DNA of 64,000 nt, taken from assembly GCA_037013495.1 (NCBI GenBank), contig CM072801.1, positions 37,312,001-37,376,000 of the forward strand, in the 5' to 3' direction. This DNA comes from Hippophae tibetana (lineage: Eukaryota; Streptophyta; Magnoliopsida; Rosales; Elaeagnaceae). Under the pieces are notes generated by a model. The model had not been told where the DNA came from. It saw nothing but the letters and a program-made list of their open reading frames with translations, and ran no database searches. The position numbers and the translations under genes are program-made. Below, in pieces: positions 1 to 10,703 of this stretch (positions within the stretch are counted from its first letter, which is position 1; the number at the start of each line of letters is the position of its first letter).

Positions 1-240
1 AATTGGTTTATCGAAATGACTATTATAATCAATCAAATCGTTGCTCTTTCTATCCCAAAAACACGTTCAAAGAAAATTTTATTTATCGGAATTTGTTTTA
101 CCAAAATTACTTCGTTTACACTACTTTCCAACCTCAAATAGTTAGGTGGCTTCTTATTGCGTTTTTTTCTGTTCTTGTTCTTTTTATGTTCCAATTTGAT
201 CATCTTAACCCTGTTCTAAGCAATTTAATCATTCTTAATC
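1..240 (+). repeat. Partial monomer at left edge
   Basis: The last 240 bp of a monomer, starting inside the segment AATTGGTTTATCGAAATGAC and ending just before the anchor at 241. It aligns along its whole length with, for example, 646-885, so the array continues to the left of the window. Confidence 0.95.
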
Positions 241-270
241 GTTGAGTTCCTATGTTATCCGCCAAAAGGT

Positions 271-300
271 TCCGCATCATTTGGTATCAAAGCCTTGTTG
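271..300 (+). other. LTR 3' end plus tRNA-iMet primer-binding-site relic (one per monomer)
   Basis: Seen: CCGCATCA, then TT, then TGGTATCAAAGCC at 282-294; the same arrangement lies about 41 bases after the anchor of nearly every monomer. Known: plant LTR retrotransposons commonly have an LTR ending in CA, a short spacer, and a primer-binding site complementary to initiator Met tRNA beginning TGGTATCAGAGCC. The match is 12 of 13 bases, with A for G at base 9. Inferred: the monomer derives from an LTR/5'-untranslated junction. Variants are ordinary substitutions, such as TGGTATCAAATCC (e.g. 5432, 20219, 34360s-35020s region), TGGTATTAAAGCC (18287, 23431, 42089), TGGTATGAAAGCC (27289, 29220) and TGGTTTCAAATCC (38872). 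With no intact element here, priming activity is not implied. Confidence 0.65.
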
Positions 301-301
301 C

Positions 302-361
302 TGAAAATATATAATATAACTTCATATATGTATTTTTTTGAATTTTACATTTAAAAAAACT
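302..361 (+). other. A/T-rich, A-tract-containing core of the monomer (one per monomer)
   Basis: Just after the primer-site relic each monomer has about 60 bp that is almost all A+T, with TATATAATAT, the palindrome CATATATG, a run of six to eight T and a run of six or seven A. This is the least GC-rich part of the unit and holds many of its one-base length changes. It resembles TATA-type promoter DNA or bendable DNA, but no transcript or binding evidence is available, so I describe it only as a compositional landmark. Confidence 0.6.
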
Positions 362-617
362 TTGTCCATTGAATTTTCCTATTCTATCATAAATCAAAAT
401 CTTAAAGAAAGATAGATATTCGTATACCAAGTCTTGTGTTTTCTTTCAATTTTTTTGTCATTATTTTGTCTTTCGATTTAATTTCCTAGTTTTCTTTAAA
501 TTCTTTGTACCTTTTTCATGATTTATGTTTTTTGTGGTCAACCTATCTTTGTTCTTGAAAAAACCTTAGAGCTACTCAAGTTCGCGATTTCAATCAAAAC
601 TAGGTTACTAATATGGG

Positions 618-649
618 TTGCAACTTTAAACTGTTGTAACTTTAAATTG
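618..649 (+). repeat. Internal 16-bp near-perfect direct repeat in the monomer
   Basis: TTGCAACTTTAAACTG (618-633) is followed at once by TTGTAACTTTAAATTG (634-649), two adjacent 16-bp units differing at two positions. The same pair occurs in every monomer; many copies have AACTTTTAATTG in the second half. This is the only short internal tandem duplication I could find inside the unit. Confidence 0.7.
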
Positions 650-790
650 GTTTATCGAAATGACTATTATAATCAATCAAATCGTCGCTCTTTCGATTAA
701 AAAAACACGCTCAAAGAAAAGTTTATTTATCGGAATTTGTTTTACCAAAATTACTTCGTTTACACTACTTGCCAACCTCGAATAGTTAGG

Positions 791-836
791 TGGCTTCTTA
801 TTGCGTTTTTTTTCTGTTCTTGTTCTTTTTATGTTC
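791..836 (+). other. Pyrimidine-rich segment of the monomer (one per monomer)
   Basis: GGCTTCTTATTGCG is followed by a T-rich, C-containing stretch on the + strand (TTTTCTGTTCTTGTTCTTTT type) before GTTCCAATTTGATCATC. Monomers come in two forms here, one with TTTTTATGTTCC and one with TTTTGGGTTCC, which makes a useful tag for following exchanges. The purine-rich complement could recall a polypurine tract, but the strand and the interruptions do not support that. Confidence 0.45.
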
Positions 837-1781
837 CAATTTGATCATCTTAACCCAGTTCTAAGCAATTTAATCATTCTTAATCGTTGAGTTCCTATGT
901 TATCCGCCAAAAGGTTCCGCATCATTTGGTATCAAAGCCTTGTTGCTGAAAATATATAATATAACTTCATATATGTATTTTTTTGAATTTTATATTTAAA
1001 AAAACTTTGTCCATTGAATTTTCCTATTCTATCATAAGTCAAAATCTTAAAGAAAGATAGATATTTGTATACCAAGTCTTGTGTTTTCTTTCAATTTTTT
1101 TGTCATTATTTTGTCTTTCGATTTAATTTCCTAGTTTTCTTTAAATTCTTTGTACCTTTTTCATGATTTATGTTTTTTGTGGTCAACCTATCCTTGTTCT
1201 TGAAACAACCTTAGAGCTACTCCAGTTCGCGATTTCAATCAAAACTAGGTTACTAATATGGGTTGTAACTTTAAACTGTTGTAACTTTTAATTGTTGTAT
1301 CGAAATAACTATTATAATCAATCAAATCGTCGCTCTTTCGATTCCAAAAACAAGCTCAAAGAAAAGTTTATTTATCGGAATTTGTTTTACCAAAATTACT
1401 TCGTTTACACTACTTGCCAACCTCAAATAGTTAGGTGGCTTCTTATTGCGTTGTTTTCTATTCTTGTTGTTTTGGGTTCCAATTTGATTATCTTAACCCT
1501 GTTCTAAGCAATTTAATCATTCTTAATCGTTGAGTTCCTATGTTGTCCGCCAAAAGGTTCGGCATCATTTGGTATCAAAGACTTGGTTGCTGAAAATATG
1601 TAATTTATCTTCATATATGTATTTTTTTGAATTTTACAATTTAAAAAACTTTGTCCATTGAATTTTCTATTCTTTCATAAGTCAAAATCACAAAGAAAGA
1701 TAGATATTTGTATACCAAGTCTTGTGTTTTCTTTCAATTTTTTTGTCATTATTTTGTCTTTCGATTTAATTTCCTAGTTTT

Positions 1782-2527
1782 CTTTAAATTCTTTGTACCT
1801 TTTTCATGATTTATGTTTTTTGTGGTCAACCTATCTTTGTTCTTGAAAAAACCTTAGAGCTACTCAAGTTCTCGATTTCAATCAAAACTAGGTTACTAAT
1901 ATGGGTTGCAACTTTAAACTGTTGTAACCTTTAATTGGTTTACCGAAATGACTATTATAATCAATCAAATCGTTGCTCTTTCTATTCCAAAAACACGCTC
2001 AAAGAAAAGTTTATTTATCAGAATCGTTTAACCAAAATTACTTCGTTTACACTACTTGCCAACCTCGAATAGTTACGTGGCTTCTTATTGCGTTGTTTTC
2101 TGTTCTTGTTCTTTTGGGTTCCAATTTGATCATCTTAACCCTTTTCTAAGCAATTTAATCATTCTTAATCGTTGAGTTCCTATGTTGTCCGCCAAATGGT
2201 TCCGCATCATTTGGTATCAAAGCTTTGGTTGCTGAAAATATGGAATATATCTTCATATATGTATTTTTTTGAATTTTACATTTAAAAAAAATTTGTCCAT
2301 TGAATTTTCCTATTCTATCATAAGTCAAAATCTTAAAGAAAGATAGATATTTGTATACCAAGTCTTGTGTTTTCTTTCAATTTTTTTGTCATTATTTTGT
2401 CTTTCGATTTAATTTCCTAGTTTTTCTTTAAATTCTTTGTACCTTCTTCATGATTTATGTTTTTTGTGGTCAACCTATCTTTGTCCTTCAAAAAACCTTA
2501 GAGCTACTCCAGTTCGCGATTACAATA
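1782..2527 (+). repeat. Monomers between the two 3-mer blocks
   Basis: About 1.2 monomers that do not share the 1932-bp relationship. They include the TTATCAGAATCG variant (2016-2027) and the GTTGTCCGCCAAATGG type of anchor region. Ordinary satellite sequence, with nothing else seen. Confidence 0.85.
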
Positions 2528-3713
2528 AAAACTAGGTTACTAATATGGGTTGCAACTTTAAACTGTTGTAACTTTAAATTGGTTTATCGAAATTACTATT
2601 ATAATCAATCAAATCGTCGCTCTTTCGATTAAAAAAACACGCTCAAAGAAAAGTTTATTTATCGGAATTTGTTTTACCAAAATTACTTCGTTTACACTAC
2701 TTGCCAACCTCGAATAGTTAGGTGGCTTCTTATTGCGTTTTTTTTCTGTTCTTGTTCTTTTTATGTTCCAATTTGATCATCTTAACCCAGTTCTAAGCAA
2801 TTTAATCATTCTTAATCGTTGAGTTCCTATGTTATCCGTCAAAAGGTTCCGCATCATTTGGTATCAAAGCCTTGTTGCTGAAAATATATAATATAACTTC
2901 ATATATGTATTTTTTTGAATTTTATATTTAAAAAAACTTTGTCCATTGAATTTTCCTATTCTATCATAAGTCAAAATCTTAAAGAAAGATAGATATTTGT
3001 ATACCAAGTCTTGTGTTTTCTTTCAATTTTTTTGTCATTATTTTGTCTTTCGATTTAATTTCCTAGTTTTCTTTAAATTCTTTGTACCTTTTTCATGATT
3101 TATGTTTTTTGTGGTCAACCTATCCTTGTTCTTGAAACAACCTTAGAGCTACTCCAGTTCGCGATTTCAATCAAAACTAGGTTACTAATATGGGTTGTAA
3201 CTTTAAACTGTTGTAACTTTTAATTGTTGTATCGAAATAACTATTATAATCAATCAAATCGTCGCTCTTTCGATTCCAAAAACAAGCTCAAAGAAAAGTT
3301 TATTTATCGGAATTTGTTTTACCAAAATTACTTCGTTTACACTACTTGCCAACCTCAAATAGTTAGGTGGCTTCTTATTGCGTTGTTTTCTATTCTTGTT
3401 GTTTTGGGTTCCAATTTGATTATCTTAACCCTGTTCTAAGCAATTTAATCATTCTTAATCGTTGAGTTCCTATGTTGTCCGCCAAAAGGTTCGGCATCAT
3501 TTGGTATCAAAGACTTGGTTGCTGAAAATATGTAATTTATCTTCATATATGTATTTTTTTGAATTTTACAATTTAAAAAACTTTGTCCATTGAATTTTCT
3601 ATTCTTTCATAAGTCAAAATCACATAGAAAGATAGATATTTGTATACCAAGTCTTGTGTTTTCTTTCAATTTTTTTGTCATTATTTTGTCTTTCGATTTA
3701 ATTTCCTAGTTTT
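2528..3713 (+). repeat. 3-mer-spaced duplicated block, copy 2
   Basis: Partner of 596-1781. Matching stops at 3714 because this copy has one more T in the CCTAGTTTT run. A different relationship (offset 5141) takes over from 3674. Confidence 0.85.
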
Positions 3714-5242
3714 TCTTTAAATTCTTTGTACCTTCTTCATGATTTATGTTTTTTGTGGTCAACCTATCTTTTGTCCGTCAAAAAACCGTAGAGCTACTCC
3801 AGTTCGCGATTACAATAAAAACTAGGTTACTAATATGGGTTGCAACTCTAAACTGTTGTAACTTTAAATTGGTTTATCGAAATGACTATTATAATCAATC
3901 AAATCGTCGCTCTTTCGATTAAAAAAACACGCTCAAAGAAAAGTTTATTTATCGAAATTTGGTTTACCAAAATTTCTTCGTTTACACTACTTGCCAACCT
4001 CAAATAGTTAGGTGGCTTCTTATTGCGTTTTTTTCTGTTCTTGTTCTTTTTATGTTCCAATTTGATCGTCTTAACCCTGTTCTAAGCAATTTAATCATTC
4101 TTAATCGTTGAGTTCCTATGTTATCCGCCAAAAGGTTCCGCATCATTTGGTATCAAAGCCTTGTTGCTGAAAATATATAATATAACTTCATATATGTATT
4201 TTTTTGAATTTTACATTTAAAAAAACTTTGTCCATTGAATTTTTCTATTCTTTCATAAGTCAAAATCTTAAAGAAAGATGGATATTTGTATACCAAGTCT
4301 TGTGTTTTCTTTCAATTTTTTTGTCATTATTTTGTCTTTCGATTTAATTTCCTAGTTTTCTTTAAATTCTTTCTACCTTCTTCATGATTTATGTTTTTTA
4401 TGGTCAACCTATCTTTATTCTTGAAAAAACCTTAGAGCTACTCCAGTTCGCGATTTCAATCAAAACTAGGTTACTAATATGGGTTGCAACTTTAAACTGT
4501 TGTAACTTTTAATTGGTTTATCGAAATGACTATTATAATCAATCAAATCGTTGCTCTTTCGATTCCAAAAACACGCTCAAAGAAATGTTTATTTATCGGA
4601 ATCGGTTAACCAAAATTACTTCGTTTACACTACTTGCCAACCTCAAATAGTTACGTGGCTTCTTATTGCGTTGTTTTCTGTTCTTTTTCTTTTGGGTTCC
4701 AATTTGATCATCTTCACCCTGTTCTAAGCAATTTAATCATTCTTAATCGTTGAGTTCCTATGTTGCCGCCAAAAGGGTCCGCATCATTTGGTATCAAAGC
4801 CTTGGTTGCTGAAAATATGTAATTTATCTTCATATATGTATTTTTTTGAATTTTACATTTTAAAAAACTTTGTCCATTGAATTTTCTATTCTTTCATAAG
4901 TAAAATCAAAAAGAAAGATAGATATTTGTATACCAAGTCTTGTGTTTTCTTTCAATTTTGTTGTCATTATTTTGTCTATCGATTTAATTTCCTAGTTTTC
5001 TTTAAATTCTTTGTACCTTCTTCATGATTTATGTTTTTTATGGTCAACCTATCTTTGTTCTTGAAAAAACCTTAGATCTACTCCAGTTCGCAATTTCAAT
5101 CAAAACTAGGTTACTAATATGGGTTGCAACTTTAAACTGTTGTAACTTTTAATTGGTTTATCGAAATGACTATTATAATCAATCAAATCGTTGCTCTTTC
5201 GATTCCAAAAACACGCTCAAAGAAAAGTTTATTTATCGGAAT
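3674..5242 (+). repeat. 8-mer-spaced duplicated block, copy 1
   Basis: Matches 8815-10383 at an offset of 5141 bp (eight monomers) over 1569 bp. Shared private variants include TTTTGTCCGTCAAAAAACCG (about 3769), CATCTTCACCCTG (about 4710) and GTAAAATCAAAAAG (about 4900). Differences seen: TTTGGTTTACC versus TTTGTTTTACC near 3958, and GATCGTC versus GATCATC near 4066. Confidence 0.85.
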
Positions 5243-6206
5243 TGGTTAACCAAAATTACTTCGTTTACACTACTTGCCAACCTCAAATAGTTACGTGGCT
5301 TCTTATTGCGTTGTTTTATGTTCTTGTTCTTTTGGGTTCCAATTTGATCGTCTTAACCCTGTTCTAAGCAATTTAATCATTCTTAAGCGTTGAGTTCCTA
5401 TGTTGTCCGCCAAAAGGTTCCGCATCATTTGGTATCAAATCCTTGGTTGCTGAAAATATGTAATTTATCTTCATATATGTATTTTTTTGAATTTTACATT
5501 TAAAAAAAACTTTGTCCATTGAATTTTATATGCTTTCATAAGTCAAAATCACAATGAAAGATAGATATTTGTATACCAAGTCTTGAGTTTTCTTTCAATT
5601 TTGTTGTCATTATTTTGTCTTTCGATTTAATTTCCTAGTTTTCATTAAATTCTTTGTACCTTCTTCATGATTTATGTTTTTTGTGGTCAACCTATCTTTG
5701 TTCTTGAAAAAACCTTAGAGCTACTCCAGTTCGCGATTTCAATCAAATCTAGGTTACTAATATGGGTTGCTACTTTAAACTGTTGTAACTTTTAATTGGT
5801 TTATCGAAATGACTATTATAATCAATCAAATCGTTGCTCTTTCTATTCCAAAAACACGTTCACAGAAAAGTTTATTTATCGGAATCGGTTAACCAAAATT
5901 ACTTCGTTTACACTACTTGCCAACCTCAAATAGTTACGTGGCTTCTTATTGCGTTGTTTTCTATTCTTGTTCTTTGGGTTCCAATTTGATCATCTTAACC
6001 CTGTTCTAAGCAATTTAATCATTCTTAATCGTTGAGTTCCTATGTTGTCCACCAAATGGTTCCGCATCATTTGGTATCAAAGCCTTGGTTGCTAAAAATA
6101 TTTAATATATCTTCATATATGTATTTTTTTGAATTTTACATTTTAAAAAAATTTGTCCATTGAATTTTCCTATTCTATCATAAGTCAAAATCTTAAAGAA
6201 AGATAG
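5243..6206 (+). repeat. Monomers between the 8-mer and 7-mer blocks
   Basis: About 1.5 monomers with no close long-range partner found by eye. They include the TATATGCTTTCATAAG variant (5527-5542), which recurs in 14.5, 20.3, 25.5, 33.8, 36.4 and 56.3 kb. Ordinary satellite sequence. Confidence 0.8.
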
Positions 6207-9200
6207 ATATTTGTATACCAAGTCTTGTGTTTTCTTTCAATTTTTTTGTCATTATTTTGTCTTTCGATTTAATTTCCTAGTTTTTCTTTAAATTCTTTGT
6301 ACCTTCTTCATGATTTATGTTTTTTGTGGTCAACCTATCTTTTTCCTTCAAAAAACCTTAGAGGTACTCCAGTTCGCGATTACAATAAAAACTAGGTTAC
6401 TAATATGGGTTGCAACTTTAAACTGTTGTAACTTTAAATTGGTTTATCGAAATGACTATTATAATCAATCAAATCGTCGCTCTTTCGATTAAAAAAACAC
6501 GCTCAAAGAAAAGTTTATTTATCGGAATTTGTTTTACCAAAATTACTTCGTTTACACTACTTGCCAACCTCAAATAGTTAGGTGGCTTCTTATTGCGTTT
6601 TTTTCTGTTCTTGTTCTTTTTATGTTCCAATTTGATCATCTTAACCCTGTTCTAAGCAATTTAATCATTCTTAATCGTTGAGTTCCTATGTTATCCGCCA
6701 AAAGGTTCCGCATCATTTGGTATCAAAGCCTTGTTGCTGAAAATATATAATATAACTTCATATATGTATTTTTTTGAATTTTACATTTAAAAAAACTTTG
6801 TCAATTGAATTTTCCTATTCTATCATAAATCAAAATCTTAGAGAAAGATAGATATTTGTATACCAAGTCTTGTGTTTTCTTTCAATTTTTTTGTCATTAT
6901 TTTGTCTTTCAATTTAATTTCCTAGTTTTCTTTAAATTCTTTGTACCTTTTTCATGATTTATGTTTTTTGTGGTCAACCTATCTTTGTTCTTGAAAAAAC
7001 CTTAGAGCTACTCAAGTTCTCGATTTCAATCAAAACTAGGTTACTAATATGGGTTGCAACTTTAAACTGTTGTAACCTTTAATTGGTTTATCGAAATGAC
7101 TATTATAATCAATCAAATCGTTGCTCTTTCTATTCCAAAAACACGCTCAAAGAAAAGTTTATTTATCGGAATCGTTTAACCAAAATTACTTCGTTTACAC
7201 TACTTGCCAACCTCAAATAGTTAGGTGGCTTCTTATTGTGTTGTTTTCTATTCTTGTACTTTTGGGTTCCAATTTGATCATCTTAACCTTGTTCTAAGCA
7301 ATTTAATCATTCTTAATCGTTGAGTTCCTATGTTATCCGCCAAAAGGTTCCGCATCATTTGGTATCAAAGCCTTGTTGCTGAAAATATATAATATAACTT
7401 CATATATGTATTTTTTTGAATTTTACATTTAAAAAAACTTTGTCCATTGAATTTTTCTATTCTTTCATAAGTCAAAATCTTAAAGAAAGATAGATATTTG
7501 TATACCAAGTCTTGTGTTTTCTTTCAATTTTTTGTCATTATTTTGTCTTTCGATTTAATTTCCTAGTTTTCTTTAAATTCTTTGTACCTTCTTCATGATT
7601 TATTTTTTTTGTGGTCAACCTATCTTTGTTCTTGAAAAAACCTTAGAGCTACTCCAGTTCGCGATTTCAATAAAAACTAGGTTACTAATATGGGTTGCAA
7701 CTTTAAACTGTTGTAACTTTAAATTGGTTTATCGAAATGACTATTATAATCAATGAAATCGTTGCTCTTTCTATTCCAAAAACACGCTCACAGAAAAGTT
7801 TATTTATCGGAATAGGTTCACCCAAATTACTTCGTTTACACTACTTGCCAACCTCAAGTAGTTAGGTGGCTTCTTATTGTGTTGTTTTCTGTTCTTGTTC
7901 TTTTGGGTTCCAATTTGATCATCTTAACCCTGTTCTAAGCAATTTAATCATTCTTAATTGTTGAGTTCCTATGTTGCCGCCAAAAGGGTCCGCATCATTT
8001 GGTATCAAAGCCTTGGTTGCTGAAAATATGTAATTTATCTTCATATATGTATTTTTTTGAATTTTACATTTTAAAAAACTTTGTCCAATGAATTTTCTAT
8101 TCTTTCATAAGTCAAAATCACAAAGAAAGATAGATATTTGTATACCAAGTCTTGTGTTTTCTTTCAATTTTGTTTTCATTATTTTGTCTATCGATTTAAT
8201 TTCCTAGTTTTCTTTAAATTCTTTTTACCTTCTTCATGATTTATGTTTTTTGTGGTCAACCTATCTTTGTCCTTCAAAAAACCTTAGAGCTACTCCAGTT
8301 CGCGATTACAATAAAAACTAGGTTACTAATATGGGTTGCAACTCTAAACTGTTGTAACTTTAAATTGGTTTATCGAAATGACTATTATAATCAATCAAAT
8401 CGTCGCTCTCTCGATTCCAAAAAAACGCTCAAAGAAAAGTTTATTTATCGGAATTGGTTAACCAAAATTACTTCGTTTACACTACTTGCCAACCTCAAGT
8501 AGTTAGGTGGCTTCTTATTGTGTTGTTTTCTGTTCTTGTTCTTTTGGGTTCCAATTTCATCATCTTAACCCTGTTCTAAGCAATTTAATCATTCTTAATC
8601 GTTGAGTTCCTATGTTGTCCGCCAAATGGTTCCGCATCATTTGGTATCAAAGCCTTGGTTGCTGAATATATGTAATATATCTTCATATATGTATTTTTTT
8701 GAATTTTACATTTAAAAAAAATTTGTCCATTGAATTTTCCTATTCTATCATAAGTCAAAATCTTAAAGAAAGATAGATATTTGTATACCAAGTCTTGTGT
8801 TTTCTTTCAATTTGTTTGTCATTATTTTGTCTTTCGATTTAATTTCCTAGTTTTTCTTTAAATTCTTTGTACCTTCTTCATGATTTATGTTTTTTGTGGT
8901 CAACCTATCTTTTGTCCGTCAAAAAACCGTAGAGCTACTCCAGTTCGCGATTACAATAAAAACTAGGTTACTAATATGGGTTGCAACTCTAAACTGTTGT
9001 AACTTTAAATTGGTTTATCGAAATGACTATTATAATCAATCAAATCGTCGCTCTTTCGATTAAAAAAACACGCTCAAAGAAAAGTTTATTTATCGAAATT
9101 TGTTTTACCAAAATTTCTTCGTTTACACTACTTGCCAACCTCAAATAGTTAGGTGGCTTCTTATTGCGTTTTTTTCTGTTCTTGTTCTTTTTATGTTCCA

Positions 9201-9338
9201 ATTTGATCATCTTAACCCTGTTCTAAGCAATTTAATCATTCTTAATCGTTGAGTTCCTATGTTATCCGCCAAAAGGTTCCGCATCATTTGGTATCAAAGC
9301 CTTGTTGCTGAAAATATATAATATAACTTCATATATGT
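6207..9338 (+). repeat. 7-mer-spaced duplicated block, copy 1
   Basis: Matches 10704-13835 at an offset of exactly 4497 bp (seven monomers) for 3132 bp. Differences seen by eye: ATCGGAATTTG versus ATCGAAATTTG near 6520, AATAAAAACTAG versus AATCAAAACTAG near 7668, TAAATTGG versus TTAATTGG near 7721, CTTTTTACC versus CTTTGTACC near 8221, and TATCAAAG versus TATAAAAG near 8003. That is close to 99.8% identity, so the duplication is young. Confidence 0.9.
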
Positions 9339-10383
9339 ATTTTTTTGAATTTTACATTTAAAAAAACTTTGTCCATTGAATTTTTCTATTCTTTCATAAG
9401 TCAAAATCTTAAAGAAAGATGGATATTTGTATACCAAGTCTTGTGTTTTCTTTCAATTTTTTTGTCATTATTTTGTCTTTCGATTTAATTTCCTAGTTTT
9501 CTTTAAATTCTTTCTACCTTCTTCATGATTTATGTTTTTTATGGTCAACCTATCTTTATTCTTGAAAAAACCTTAGAGCTACTCCAGTTCGCGATTTCAA
9601 TCAAAACTAGGTTACTAATATGGGTTGCAACTTTAAACTGTTGTAACTTTTAATTGGTTTATCGAAATGACTATTATAATCAATCAAATCGTTGCTCTTT
9701 CGATTCCAAAAACACGCTCAAAGAAATGTTTATTTATCGGAATCGGTTAACCAAAATTACTTCGTTTACACTACTTGCCAACCTCAAATAGTTACGTGGC
9801 TTCTTATTGCGTTGTTTTCTGTTCTTTTTCTTTTGGGTTCCAATTTGATCATCTTCACCCTGTTCTAAGCAATTTAATCATTCTTAATCGTTGAGTTCCT
9901 ATGTTGCCGCCAAAAGGGTCCGCATCATTTGGTATCAAAGCCTTGGTTGCTGAAAATATGTAATTTATCTTCATATATGTATTTTTTTGAATTTTACATT
10001 TTAAAAAACTTTGTCCATTGAATTTTCTATTCTTTCATAAGTAAAATCAAAAAGAAAGATAGATATTTGTATACCAAGTCTTGTGTTTTCTTTCAATTTT
10101 GTTGTCATTATTTTGTCTATCGATTTAATTTCCTAGTTTTCTTTAAATTCTTTGTACCTTCTTCATGATTTATGTTTTTTATGGTCAACCTATCTTTGTT
10201 CTTGAAAAAACCTTAGATCTACTCCAGTTCGCAATTTCAATCAAAACTAGGTTACTAATATGGGTTGCAACTTTAAACTGTTGTAACTTTTAATTGGTTT
10301 ATCGAAATGACTATTATAATCAATCAAATCGTTGCTCTTTCGATTCCAAAAACACGCTCAAAGAAAAGTTTATTTATCGGAAT
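8815..10383 (+). repeat. 8-mer-spaced duplicated block, copy 2
   Basis: Partner of 3674-5242. Its first ~520 bp also belong to the 7-mer-spaced block 6207-9338, so two duplications of different spacing overlap here. Matching ends at 10384, where AATCAGTTAACC replaces AATTGGTTAACC. Confidence 0.85.
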
Positions 10384-10703
10384 CAGTTAACCAAAATTAC
10401 TTCGTTTACACTACTTGCCAACCTCAAATAGTTAGGTGGCTTCTTATTGTGTTGTTGTCTATTCTTGTACTTTTGGGTTCCAATTTGATTATCTTAACCC
10501 TGTTCTAAGCAATTTAATCATTCTAAATCGTTGAGTTCCAATGTAATCCGCCAAAAGGTTCCGCATCATTTGGTATCAAAGCCTTGTTGCTGAAAATATA
10601 TAATATAACTTCATATATGTCTTTTTTTGAATTTTACATTTAAAAAAACTTTGTCCATTGAATTTTCTGTTCTATCATAAATCAAAATCTTAAAGAAAGA
10701 TAC

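Larger units (their letters stand above)
241..885 (+). repeat. Representative monomer and register of all monomer starts
   Basis: First complete monomer, taking GTTGAGTTCC as arbitrary base 1. Starts: 241, 886, 1529, 2171, 2818, 3461, 4107, 4749, 5389, 6031, 6677, 7319, 7960, 8601, 9248, 9890, 10530, 11174, 11816, 12457, 13098, 13745, 14387, 15031, 15672, 16318, 16960, 17602, 18246, 18890, 19531, 20174, 20817, 21462, 22104, 22746, 23390, 24034, 24675, 25318, 25961, 26603, 27246, 27891, 28534, 29177, 29821, 30464, 31107, 31752, 32395, 33039, 33683, 34326, 34970, 35613, 36258, 36902, 37543, 38189, 38831, 39473, 40119, 40760, 41403, 42046, 42691, 43334, 43976, 44621, 45266, 45908, 46551, 47194, 47837, 48479, 49121, 49763, 50405, 51049, 51692, 52335, 52980, 53624, 54269, 54912, 55555, 56200, 56843, 57486, 58129, 58772, 59417, 60060, 60703, 61346, 61990, 62632, 63276, 63918. 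Each unit runs to the base before the next start. Positions were read by eye and could be off by a base in places. Confidence 0.95.
596..1781 (+). repeat. 3-mer-spaced duplicated block, copy 1
   Basis: Matches 2528-3713 at an offset of 1932 bp (three monomers). By eye there are only a few differences: 662 (G here, T in the partner), the GTTATCCGCC/GTTATCCGTC change near 904, and CACAAAG/CACATAG near 1690. The block is 1186 bp, shorter than the offset, so the 3-mer HOR is only partly preserved. Confidence 0.85.

Noticed and set aside
211-222. Telomere-like TTAACCCTG (plant telomere repeat is CCCTAAA)
   Set aside because: A single occurrence per monomer, not tandem, and it does not match the heptamer.
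302-361. TATA box/promoter in each monomer
   Set aside because: TATATAATAT-like strings are expected in a nearly pure A+T stretch. No transcript start, downstream gene or conserved promoter context can be shown.
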